From positions 16,792,725 through 16,856,724 of the forward strand of contig OY365810.1 of assembly GCA_959347315.1 (NCBI GenBank): 64,000 bases of DNA. The letters run 5' to 3'. The translations under genes were made by a program, and so were the position numbers. This DNA comes from Bimastos eiseni. Its lineage: Eukaryota; Annelida; Clitellata; Crassiclitellata; Lumbricidae. A model generated the notes under the pieces. That model was not told the origin of the DNA and ran no database searches. It saw nothing but the letters and a program-made list of their open reading frames with translations. The first letter of the stretch is position 1; each line of letters begins with the position of its first letter. This document shows positions 10,789 through 20,745 of this stretch, piece by piece.

Positions 10789-11208
10789 TCGAAACTGCTG
10801 ACTTGTTGAAACTTTTGGAAATTTCCCATTATCGAAAACTTTAGAAATTCACTTGGCTTTTGACTTATAGGGAGTATAGGTGGAGTTTTTGACCATGCCT
10901 ATAGGTTTGTGCACGCCAGGTCGAAACTATTGGAAAGTTCCTGGCGTTTTTTCCTGGTTATTGGTTGATGTTGGTTTTAACCTATGGTTAGGTTGATGTT
11001 GTTTTTGGTGATTTTTTAACCTAGGCTATAGGATAAAAAAAGTTTTTAACCTATTAGGGGAGTGGTTTTAACCCATGGTTAGGTTGATGTTGTTTTTGGT
11101 GATTTTTTAACCTAGGCTATAGGATAAAAAAAGTTTTTAACCTATTAGGGGAGTGGGTTTAGCCTATGATTAGGTTGAATGGCCCCGTATGGTACATCTT
11201 CTACTACT
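10789..11208 (-). repeat. Right terminal inverted repeat of the Polinton, with internal duplication
   Basis: Reverse complement of 1308-1637, but about 90 bp longer because a 91-bp unit is present twice, at about 10988-11078 and 11079-11169. The element ends CTACTACT and is followed by TATAAG (11209-11214). Confidence 0.93.
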
Positions 11209-11214
11209 TATAAG

Positions 11215-11609
11215 TAACCCTTACCCCTCCAGTTATTATATAAAACGCATTAAAATTGGACGCTCACAGCGGCCTCAGAGGTGGTAACGGTTAATCTGCC
11301 TTACTCAACCACGCGATTCTCTATTCTGCCTACGTACGATCGATGCTCCAGGAATTTATGTTTGGAATTAACAAAAGTAAATATAGGCCTAAATCTTGTT
11401 TGCTGTGTCGGAAACATTAGAAATGTTTTGATGCATCACATCAAATTCTGTTGCAAGGAGGTTGGAAGAGCTTGATACCCCAATTAATAGAATATTAATT
11501 AGGATTTTCAATGATGTTCGCTATGCAATAGTCAATTCAAGTTGTGATATTTCTAAGCATGATGTATCGTATGTACATAAACTCAGAGAAACTATAATTA
11601 TGTTATTAC
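11215..11609. other. Intron of gene A between the Polinton and exon 17
   Basis: No coding sequence recognised. The part next to exon 17 is similar to gene B intron sequence just below 50994. The Polinton inserted at TATAAG about 400 bp beyond the exon 17 donor. Confidence 0.5.
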
Positions 11610-11731
11610 CATATATGTTTTTGGACAATTTCTTCAGCAGTTCATCTCGGTGCACGAAGACTTTTTGAATGGCGATATTCTCTGGGAAATAAGTGGAAAT
11701 GTCAGCCAATGCGTAAACAGTCACCACAATA
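11610..11731 (-). CDS. Gene A exon 17: membrane-proximal segment
   Basis: The acceptor follows a good pyrimidine tract ending CTTTCAG; the donor is TATG/GTAATA. It encodes IVVTVYALADISTYFPENIA and a following amphipathic helix (ELLKKLSKNIYG), phase 2 in and 1 out. With exon 16 it forms an alpha/beta unit of the kind seen next to the membrane in long cadherins (SEA- or MAD-like), by inference. The gene B counterpart is 50994-51115, of equal length. Confidence 0.75.
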
Positions 11732-12236
11732 CTGAAAGGAAAAGAAAAGCGATTAGAAACTTTCAAAAGTAAGTCTATGATGAATATGTTATTATTTAAA
11801 CTCACAGGAACATTGTGAAATAGCTTTTTATTACACAGCTGTACGAAAACAGAAGGCAAATAAGCCAGCCAAAAGAAGGTAATGCAATAGGTTATGTAAA
11901 ATGATATGATAGCATAATTTAACCAATAGGGCTATTAGTAATTGAAAACTTATTGACGATAATCATTTAAGTCTTCATAAAGTCTTCATAAACCAAGGCA
12001 TAAATATTATATATATATATATATATACATATATAAGGTATAGGCCTACCTTTGCTCGAGAAGGAATAAAAATGTAATGCAAAGCCAATATACACAATTG
12101 ATTGGATCTCTGTTCCTGATGCCTTAAAGAATATTATTGTCTAACATACAAATGGGTCAAGTGCACCACATAGTTAAAAGCACAGTATGCTTCGAAATTA
12201 ACAAGTGCGCTTAAAGAACCTGAACTGACTCAGTTT

Positions 12237-12496
12237 CTTCTTCAGATGGTCAAGAATGGCCTACTCGTCTTCGGATGATTAGGAATGACTTACTCTTCCT
12301 CAAATGGTTAAGAAAGGCCTACTCTTCTTCGGATGGTTAGGAATGGCCTACTCTTCTTCAGATGGTTGAGAATGGCCTACTCTTCTTCGGATGGGTAAGA
12401 ATGGCCTACTCTTCTTCGGATGGGTAAGAATGACCTACTCTTCCTCAGATGGTTGAGAATGGCCTGCTCTTCTTCGGATGGGTAAGAATGGCCTAC
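12237..12496. repeat. 29-bp minisatellite carrying repeated splice-donor sequence (gene A intron 16)
   Basis: About nine units of the type CTTCGGATGGGTAAGAATGG followed by CCTACTCTT. It abuts the donor of exon 16, and on the minus strand each unit repeats the AAGA/GTAGGCCATTCTTA context used by that exon. A related array lies at 51565-51908 in gene B. Confidence 0.85.
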
Positions 12497-12676
12497 TCTT
12501 TCTGGAGTTTTGGATCGTAATTGGTGATGGAGACAATCTTCATGAACCAAGGATAGGTGACATTTCTCAGAGCAGCCAAGAAGGCGACTTCGTTGAATGG
12601 CATTGTCTTAGGTCGAATTGTGATATCGATCCAGTGTCTATCCGGTCGATAAGTATCGATGCGAATGTACATTATT
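12497..12676 (-). CDS. Gene A exon 16: membrane-proximal segment
   Basis: Acceptor GATTTCAG, donor AAAGA/GTAGGC, phase 2 in and 2 out. It encodes IMYIRIDTYRPDRHWIDITI and then MPFNEVAFLAALRN, probably the first half of an alpha/beta domain before the membrane. The donor is the first copy of a tandemly repeated 29-bp unit. The gene B equivalent at 51909-52092 is broken. Confidence 0.75.
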
Positions 12677-14078
12677 CTGAAATCAAACACGGACAATTCA
12701 TTTAGATCTATTCATCAGATCATTGTTGTTTGTATTGTGCTGTTATCGAGTCAACTTTTCTGACTTATACTTAGAGATCTCAGATGATGTTATATGTCAC
12801 CAGATTACACATTCTATACACCTCATTACCATCTAAAATTCTAAATGCTATCAGATTGTGGTGAGTCATAGGCAAAACTGGGGATATGGACACTGGACAC
12901 TTAGGTAGTAAGCTGTGGACACCTGTGCAATTATCTCAACATCGATCGTTTTAACTCATGAGAGGGATATAGGCTTTTGATAAGCAAAAGCCTATTCACG
13001 CAATCCACACCTTTCAGCATATCCATGGACATTAGATGGAACCCATGTGGAAAGAACGGTCCGATTTAGACCTATTTAGTTTGAAACTCCGTGAAGCTCC
13101 ATGGCAGGATAGGCCCATTTAGCTTCATAGAGCAGTGAAGCTATAATGTTTATATTGGTGTTAGGACATTACTCCCCAGACATTACCCTCCGGACATTAT
13201 CCCCCAGGACATTACCCCTTAGGACATTATCCTCCGGACATCACAATATTTCCATTGCACATAGATACATAGATACATACATACAATACATACATACATA
13301 AATACATATATACATGTGTTCATACATACATGTATACAAACATATATACTTACATATGTGCATACATATATACATACATTCATACATACATACACACATG
13401 TATACATGTGTACATACATACATGTATACATACATACATACATACATACACACATGTATACATGTGTACATACACACATGTATGCATACTTGCATGTATA
13501 CATACATGTATGCTCACATACATGTGTACATACATATATAAATGCATACATACATATATATATATATATATACATACATATATGCATACCTATTAGCATA
13601 CATATACACATACTTACTTACATGCCTATATGCACACATACAGCATTGCATACATAATTAATTAATTATATACATACATACATACGCCTATGAGTATCGA
13701 AATTTCTTCTGGTTGCTGTACAGGTATCAAACTTCATCCGAGTGACCACTCATACAATCACCGAAGAACGCCTGAGTGCTGAGGTGGCGTGCTATTAGAA
13801 TGCATCTAATCGAAAATTACCAATCGACACGCTTTTTAGAATTTCTGTAGAATTATTATCATTGGGCTAATAGTGCTAGTAGCAAAGTTTGACCGAATTG
13901 ATCATGAGCTACAGTTTGCCCGTCGCTTTGCATAGTTCAGCGACCATCAGCACGTTACCTTAAAAACGTAATTATATGGGTCTCCTTGATGATACAAGAA
14001 ATGTAAGTGACTTTCAGATTCTACTAGATTACACAATATGATAGTTATTTAGTAACAATCAAGTGTTGTTCTGCTGAC
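12677..14078. other. Intron 15 of gene A with a large CATA microsatellite
   Basis: Noncoding. Positions 13258-13700 are a (CATA/ACAT)n array with (TA)n patches. The 5' part has small tandem words (ATTACCCTCCGGACATTA). No gene seen. Confidence 0.7.
13258..13700. repeat. (CATA)n microsatellite
   Basis: A long imperfect tetranucleotide array with TATG/CATG variants. It reads open on both strands, which gives several spurious His/Tyr- or Cys/Met-rich frames. Confidence 0.95.
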
Positions 14079-14232
14079 CTTGATTTGAGTGGCGGAGAAC
14101 CATTGTCCTCCGCGTACACATACAGAATGTATTCTGTGTAGGCAGAGACAGTCTTGACTACTGTAACAAGACCATTGCTTAGGTCCATTGAAAAATGATC
14201 CTCTGGAACTAACTCGCGAAAGCTTATCACAC
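14079..14232 (-). CDS. Gene A exon 15: cadherin repeat
   Basis: Acceptor GCATTCAG, donor TCAAG/GTCAGC, phase 1 in and 2 out. It encodes VISFRELVPEDHFSM, then SNGLVTVVKTV and YVYAEDNGSPPLKS, the strand-loop-strand pattern and A-x-D-N-G-S-P-P motif of a cadherin repeat. It is almost identical to gene B exon 52931-53084. Confidence 0.85.
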
Positions 14233-14763
14233 CTGAATGCAAATAAAATCAGTCATCGATTACAACACAATTTTCAATGACGTTTTTGATAATAAAGTTG
14301 ATGCGTCGATTGCTTTACTATCAATTATTTGGTGCTATTGCAATTGTTAGTGTTATAATATTGTAATAATTGCTTAGTTGTAACAAAAGCACGCTTAATA
14401 ACGCCTAGACCTATTATTGGTTAAGCACTTTCAAGAATACCTTAATCGCCTAATTACTATTAGTGTTAGTTAATATTTAATGCTATCCTTGAACGTTCTG
14501 GTTATATTTCACGACACATATAGGTCTATCACGTGGTAGGCCTAATCTTGGGATGGACTTGAAGAGTGGTAAGACAACACGTGCACTGAACGTTGATAGG
14601 AACATAAAAATCTTTTAAAAAGAGATTTGAACCTAATGTATTTATCTTGTTGGCATGCAAACAATGCACTGGGTTAAAAGTAGACTGCTGCTGGAATCAA
14701 ATTACGCAGATTTTAGTCTCATGACAACGACTAGTTGAAAATGAAGTCGGCCTAGTTTCTCAC
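14233..14763. other. Intron 14 of gene A
   Basis: Noncoding and AT-rich. It is recognisably similar to the gene B intron 53085-53625. No other feature seen. Confidence 0.6.
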
Positions 14764-15079
14764 ATGGCTGCGGGTCGACATCGTCAGCGGACAGCAACAG
14801 ATTGGAGACATTGCTGTTGAGAAGAGCATCGTATTTGAGATCGTAGTTGTAGAAGCAGGGTAGAGGAAGGTAGGGTTCCTCTGATGGTCGGTTGGAACAG
14901 TCGATCGCTGGACGTACATCGCTCACATCTACGATGTTAACGGTTATGACAGCAGAACCAGTTCTAGATGGAGATCCTTTGTCTGTTGCAAACACGGTCA
15001 GAATTAATGGAGATGGCATGGATGGGTTGTCGTAATCCAGAGGTTGCTTTGTGCTTATAAGACCACTTTGTGGATCAAT
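14764..15079 (-). CDS. Gene A exon 14: cadherin repeat
   Basis: Phase 0 in, 1 out, with donor CAGCCAT/GTGAGA. It encodes IDPQSGLISTKQPLDYD, LILTVFATDKGSPSRTGSA and VITVNIVDVSDVRPAI, a clear cadherin repeat end, then a Cys-containing linker. The gene B counterpart 53626-53941 has the same length and is intact. Confidence 0.88.
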
Positions 15080-15224
15080 CTACATATACAACAGGCAATT
15101 AATCAGCTGTTTATGTATGTATACCCTACGTCAGCTAAATGCTAGTGTCGTAGGCCCTACATGGCCGCCTAACTTTGGTGTGGTGATTATTTCTAGCCTG
15201 AAACCTGTGAACTTGCAGCAATAG

Positions 15225-15930
15225 GTTGCTAAAATACGCAGACGACAGCTACACAGCACATTCTGATTGCATTGCCGCTATACCCATCATATCCTCTGAT
15301 CTTGAATATGTTGCTACATGTACGTGAGCAATATCAAACTCAGTAGCTCTGGTTGGTCAAATAAATCCAATGAGATGATAATTCAGATGCCAGCTATAGA
15401 TCTAAGTTACTTAATCTCCCACCACTGTACAATTATGTGCAAAGGTTGGTATCGTCTGCAATTCTAAGGGTAACCATCATTGATGGGCCTAGTTTTGACA
15501 ACCATATTGACCGGATATCTATGAAGGTTAGCCAATCGCTCTATGCCCTATGCATCCTTATTGGGATTGCGCTTGTATAATTTAGTTCGGGCCGCCTCGT
15601 CATTAACTTCCTCACTGTTTGCACCGTGACAGGGCCAGTCCCAAGAGGATAAAGGAGGAGGGTGACCATGATGATCTCTTTTATCACATAGTGTCGTTAA
15701 ACTGCAATTACTCTTCGGCCCGTCTCTTCTGTGCTTCCCGTGCATGGTATGGCTTTGCCAATGTTGACCAGGTCATACGTCTCAATGCAATAGTAAGGAC
15801 AAGTCGAATTTCTGCCTTTTGACCAGGTGACTTTTGATAACTTTCTTGGTCGTGTAGATTTCTCCCTTTTCTCTCCCGTGCTGCACAAACGCAGGCCATG
15901 TCTTGTGAAAAAGTTGTGTTGTTGTTGTTT
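15225..15930 (+). mobile_element. Non-LTR retrotransposon fragment (C-terminal part of reverse transcriptase)
   Basis: Intronic remnant. Plus-strand translation shows KYADDSYTAH (the YADD catalytic box region) near 15237 and WYGFANVDQVIRLNAIVRTS near 15750-15810, as at the C-terminus of non-LTR reverse transcriptases. Many stops. It is absent from the matching gene B intron, so it inserted after, or was lost from, one copy. Confidence 0.6.
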
Positions 15931-16140
15931 TTACATCCTTTAAAGAATGTTACCTGCCCACTCGATCCACCCTAGATCGCAAAATCGAAAGATCCGCGTG
16001 CTGATCGCACTACCTCGGTTTGTTTTTATCACTCGAATGCTGTGGAATGAATCTGTTGGCAATCGACTATCAATGGCCGCTTCAAAGTTAATAATCGTGT
16101 GTTCTGGTCTCTTAGGAAACAAGTAAACAGTTTAGTCAAC

Positions 16141-16259
16141 CTGGATATAGAAAAATAATGGGTCCGAAGGAGAAATGTTGTAGAACGTTTCTCCATTCAT
16201 TCCAAAGTCATCATCTGTGGCAGCTACGTTCAATACCGGCGTTCCTCCATTGGCGTTCT
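16141..16259 (-). CDS. Gene A exon 13: start of a cadherin repeat
   Basis: Phase 1 in and 0 out; donor CCAG/GTTGAC. It encodes ENANGGTPVLNVAATDDDFG and an NGE...YNIS segment, the classic opening of a cadherin repeat. The gene B counterpart 54322-54440 has a GC donor. Confidence 0.85.
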
Positions 16260-16786
16260 CTATTACGCAAATAACAGAAAGTAACGGCAATCAATTGTTG
16301 CTGTTAATAATAAATAATTAACAAACTCCCATAACTACTTTCATTCACTGTTAATATGCTCGAGTATTGCTAGATTCAATCGCTGTGCACGCAATAGTTT
16401 TTTTTATATTAGTGACTGTTATATAGTTTGTCAAAGCCAAGAGAGAATCATAAAAAAGAGAGGGTCTTCACACGAGATCTGTATACTCTTACAAGCATCA
16501 AGTCATTTGACCAACCATGCATCCAAAACAAGAAAATTTAAATTGCACGGGTCTAACGTTCGAGGACGCATTGTATTAGTGCAAACATATCAAAGTATTA
16601 CTGTTACAAACACCTTCTAAAGGGACTCAAAGATGATGACCCTACTTTATCTTAAGTTTACACTGCGTTACCTTTCTCGCCCCAGCAACACGTATTTTGC
16701 CTTATGCCATATGTCCCTAAATCACAATCTTATCCAACTAAACACCTCACCCTACTTGGTGGTGCATATATAGGGCCTATACTCAC
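16260..16786. other. Intron 12 of gene A
   Basis: A 527-bp noncoding stretch with nothing recognised. It matters as the unexpanded version of the gene B intron 54441-60406, which has grown to about 6 kb. Confidence 0.6.
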
Positions 16787-17114
16787 CTTGTACTGCTCCA
16801 TTGTACGAAGGTCGACTGAAGATGGGACTATGATCGTTGATGTTGATGACTGAGACTTGAATCGTTGCGAATGCCGCCAGATTATTCGCGTCTTGAGCTT
16901 CGATGAGTAGATTAATATTCTCATAAAATGGATTCAAATCAACGTCTATCGGAACGATATTGCGAACTGTCGTACAGTTGAATATATCAAAGAACGTTGA
17001 TCCAGGTCCAGAGACGATGGAGCAGGTGAGTGATTCAGGATAGAAAGGACAGAGGAGATCGGGGTCCGTTACAATGACCGACGCCACTGGAACAGGAGGC
17101 ACACAATTCCCAGT
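16787..17114 (-). CDS. Gene A exon 12: cadherin repeat
   Basis: Acceptor TTCTGTAG, donor CAAG/GTGAGT, phase 0 in and 1 out. It encodes a VIVTDPD start, NLLIEAQDANNLAAFATIQV and ININDHSPIF, the calcium-binding signature between cadherin repeats. Four Cys residues suggest extra disulfides. Near-identical to gene B exon 60407-60734. Confidence 0.92.
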
Positions 17115-18157
17115 CTACAGAAGCAGAAGAGAGGAAACGACGCCAACTTATCACAACATTAACATTGGCCTACGTCTACGTTCTCCCTCCAAGACTTTGA
17201 GGAAGAAGAATGCCTTTTGTTTGTTACATTACGTTACACAGTGTCGTCTTTGATACCATTGCCACGATCATCGTCTGATCTACACGCATACATGTATTTG
17301 GCTTCCGTCTAATGAACTTGACCATAAAGCTCAAAGGACCACGTGTCAGACAACTAATTAATTCAGGTAAATAAGCTGATGACATGCGCTTACTTTCTAA
17401 TGGCGCTGTTGAAGTTTCCACATTGCGATTACGATTCTTCATGCAACGTTAATGTAGGCCTATGGTGTATTTGGCTGTAGGCCTACCGAAGATACAGATT
17501 CAAGTCGATACAATAGGCCTATTGTGAATTTTCAGTATCCAGACAACTCTTTAAGACGCTTACCACTAATTCGCTGTTTCTAACATGCAAAGGCTACGCC
17601 AAAAATAATATTGAATTTCTTACAAGAATTTAGGTCATTGTAGGCCTATTATTATTAAACGGACGATTTCTAGAGCTACAAGGGCGCCTTATGTTTTGTG
17701 ACGATTCGTCAGTTTATAACTTGATTAAGCATTTTATGAATGACCAATATATTGTTGACAGCTTGGAAGTGAAAGGATATTTGTCGGCTATTATCTTTCC
17801 ATGATCAAAATGATATCCTGTGGAGCAAAATAGTTCATTAAAACACAAATCCTCTCTGGATATCTGCGTGACATTGCCAACACTATTACGTTATCGTAAG
17901 TTGTATCAAAATCTAACAAAAAAACGACTTAAATGATCATAAATGCAAAAGCTTGCGTTTAAAATAGAGTGTTTTCAGTTCTATTAAAGCTGCATAGCAT
18001 GCTATTCGCTTTCTTTCTGCTAGCTTTTGTCAGGTTAACTGACACTTTGTCTCAGCATTTAAATATATATATATAATATATATATATATAGTCTACACCC
18101 TTTGTAAACCCGAGACGTCAGCGATGTTTAGAAAGGCTATGTAATAAGATGACCAAC
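17115..18157. other. Intron 11 of gene A, nearly identical to the gene B intron
   Basis: Noncoding. It matches 60735-61794 nearly base for base, including a (TA)n patch at 18061-18092. A roughly 22-nt indel near 17675 / 61298 is the main difference. Confidence 0.75.
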
Positions 18158-18351
18158 TGGTTGGCATTTCTCGTTCACTGATCCACTGTAAACGGCTGGA
18201 GTGAAATTAGGTGAAACGTTGATCCTGCGAAGGTTAACCATCAACAACGACGTGCTGCTCATGACGGAATTCGTTGCTGTTACGCTGACATTGTATTGAC
18301 GAGTAATACAGAAGTTGAGCTTGGCATAGCTACAAGAGCTGATGACACCAC
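18158..18351 (-). CDS. Gene A exon 11: end of a divergent cadherin repeat
   Basis: Acceptor ATTTTCAG, donor CCA/GTTGGT, phase 1 in and 0 out. It encodes GVISSCSYAKLNFC, ITRQYNVSVTATNSV and a following beta strand, then NFTPAVYSGSVNEKC, the start of the next repeat. Gene B counterpart: 61795-61988, same length. Confidence 0.82.
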
Positions 18352-19600
18352 CTGAAAATGATGCTTCAGTATAAAAAATAATTATGTTAGTGTACATGCA
18401 GGTCAACTGAATATGTGATGCAGAGTAGTGTAAATTAATGCACATAATATTGAATCCAGCTTTATTTGGGGAAGCTGTGTGATGTAATTATCCTAATTTC
18501 ACATTGATTGACTGCCTGCTTAGTTGTATGATCCTGTGATAAGTTGGATGACAATCATATTAGGGGCCGTTGACATATTATATAATGCATACAATCTCAA
18601 TTTTCGGCCCACCACTACCCCTAATAACGTTATATAATAGCAGCTGTGACCACCCTACCCCTAGATTATATAACAGATATGCTACCTACCCTCTACCAGG
18701 GGTGTAACAAGCCGGGACAGGGAGGCACAGGCCCCCCATGTTTCAAATTTCTGGAAGGAAAAATTAAAAAAGTGAGGGAGCAAAAAATTTTTTTTATATG
18801 CCCCCCACTTTTCAAGACTTTGCAACACCTCTGCCCCATAACCCTACCCCTAAAGCAGCAACAAAGCCTACTAATACAGCATGGTAATACATGGTAGTGA
18901 CGTAAATCGTTTCTAAAAGCACCACTTTTGTTTCCCTACTGTTTTCCACTAGAAATGAGGATTACAGTATCACACAGAATCGATTGGTTTAATATTGCAC
19001 TATCATGTATTTATCGATAGGTTCGCGGTACTCTACCTATTTAATAGCGTATGATACTAAGTGTGTACTACCACTGTAGACTATATAATCACTTTTAACT
19101 ACTGTAGTTATTAACTAGTAGTTACAACTACTATAGAAGTAGTTGCCTAGTAGTTATAACTAGTTTAAAAAAAGTAGTAACAAAGTAGTTATAACTACTT
19201 TTATCAAGTAGTTTTAAGTAAACTACAATATTTTGCATTAACTACATTTTCTCCCCATTTACTTGTTCCGTCTTACAGGAATTTCTGTCGTTTCACAACA
19301 AACATGGACGTTGCCCATACTAATCTCATGATTAAATTCGCCATGAAATATCAAATTGCCATAGGAGCCAAATTATTGTTTGACTTGAGAATATTTGAGA
19401 ATATTGCTACGTAGCCTGTCCGCATAATGAAGGTGCTTTAGTTAATTCGATCGAAGAACAGACTGCCGGAATTGGAATCAGTGAGTGGTATTGAAAGGGC
19501 GCTATATAAAACCTCCGAATGAATAAATGAACGTATACTTTTAATAAAGATATCAGCGCGAAAAAGAAAACTTGGATTATTCTAAGAGTTGTAGACTGAC
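18352..19600. other. Intron 10 of gene A with repeats
   Basis: Noncoding. Positions 18699-18835 look like a small hAT-type MITE (CAGGGGTGTAAC...ACACCTCTG) but without a clean duplication. Positions 19070-19250 are an array of ACTAC/GTAGT words in both orientations. Positions about 19470-19520 resemble an L2-like LINE 3' tail (GGGCGCTATATAAA). Confidence 0.5.
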
Positions 19601-19688
19601 TGAGTTCATCGATGCAGAACGGATTAGGTGTCGCTATTGTCGTCAGCTGAAACAGAAGAATGTGATCCGTCGTCTTGGCAACGAGAAC
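19601..19688 (-). CDS. Gene A exon 10: short cadherin-repeat exon
   Basis: Acceptor TCTGTTGAG, donor CTCA/GTCAGT, phase 0 in and 1 out, which is exactly what flanking exons 9 and 11 need. It encodes VLVAKTTDHILLFQLTTIAT and PFCIDEL. The gene B counterpart 63584-63665 differs by a 6-nt in-frame indel, which supports coding status. Confidence 0.7.
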
Positions 19689-20509
19689 CTCAACAGAAAA
19701 CAATGACATAGCTCAGAAAACGCAAGAAGCACAATAGACAGATCTTCACCCTATGAAATTCAGATACCTGGTGTTGTTTCATATCTTTCTGTCAATGATA
19801 GGCGTAAGATACCGTCTTCTATCTTATGTCTTTAAAGAGGCTGTAGGGCAAACAGTTCAACGACAGAAACATGGATTCAACTAGGAATTATCAAGTTTGA
19901 TTATTTGTTCAGAGATTGTGCTTCCCCGATGTTTAAAGTGGTGACGAATTTCTACGCAGACGTCTGCTAGTCTAGAAATGGTGCAATTAGCCTTAAAGTA
20001 TGAGAAAACGAAGGATGAATGACGAACGAATGCCATCTCAGGATTCCAACCCCATCAGCCACATTGTGGGATGATGGTCTGTAGGACTTTCGATTCAGAT
20101 ATACTATATCATGAAATTTGCTCAAATAAATTAAATAAACAAAGATTTGTTTTGGGTTGCATAATGAAATGGATGTACGCCTTGTAGGCGTGCCATAAAT
20201 TGTATCATAGGCGACATTTTACTGACACAGAAAACGAAAGTCTTAATCTAAAAATAAGCGCTCAGCTTTGTCCTAAGCCAAACTAAATGTGCCAAATCTA
20301 AGCCGATAGCATACTGACATCTATGTTTATCCACACACTTAATTACCTTCATAAGTAGAATGTAGGGCCTACATACGCACATACATGCATAGGCTAAATA
20401 CATGCACGCAGACATGGCTACCCACATTCATACATACGCGCATGCACACGTGCATACCTATTATAAACGTGCATACATGCATGCATTCATACATGTACGT
20501 GTATGCTAT

Positions 20510-20670
20510 TATTGTTATTGTTGTCAGAATAATAATACCAAAATAATAATAATAACTGTTGTTGACATTGTTGTTGTTGTTGTTATTATTATTATTATTA
20601 TTGTTGTTGTTGTTATCATTATTATTATATAATTAATATTAGGCCTATTATTATTATTATTATTATGCAA
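20510..20670. repeat. (TTA/TTG)n trinucleotide tract
   Basis: Imperfect TTA and TTG runs in intron 9 of gene A, next to the retroelement remnant at 20746-21815. The stretch 19689-20510 before it has no recognised gene and includes a CATA-rich patch around 20380-20500. Confidence 0.85.
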
Positions 20671-20745
20671 ACAATAAATTTCCATTCTTTTGGGTTTATG
20701 AATAACTACTTCTATTATAATAGTCGAACAATTTAAATAGTGTTA

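Larger units (their letters stand above)
1308..11208. mobile_element. Polinton/Maverick (adintovirus-like) element, complete ends, decayed genes
   Basis: A 9,901-bp self-synthesising DNA transposon. The sequence directly shows terminal inverted repeats of 330 bp (left) and 420 bp (right), termini starting AGTAGTAG, and the direct repeat TATAAG at 1302-1307 and 11209-11214, the 6-bp target duplication expected for Polintons. Gene order is integrase (-), zinc-ribbon/PLA2-like (-), double-jelly-roll capsid (+), two small ORFs (+), fiber-like (-), adenain-type protease (-), protein-primed DNA polymerase B (-). Most genes carry in-frame stops or frameshifts, so it is probably no longer autonomous. 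No packaging ATPase or penton-like gene was recognised. Confidence 0.95.

Noticed and set aside
13219..13657. Long open frames rich in Cys/Met/Tyr or His/Thr on both strands
   Set aside because: They are translations of the (CATA)n microsatellite, open in all frames by composition.
18699..18835. Possible hAT MITE with CAGGGGTGT ends
   Set aside because: The flanking 8-mers do not match well enough, so it is mentioned only as a possible relic.
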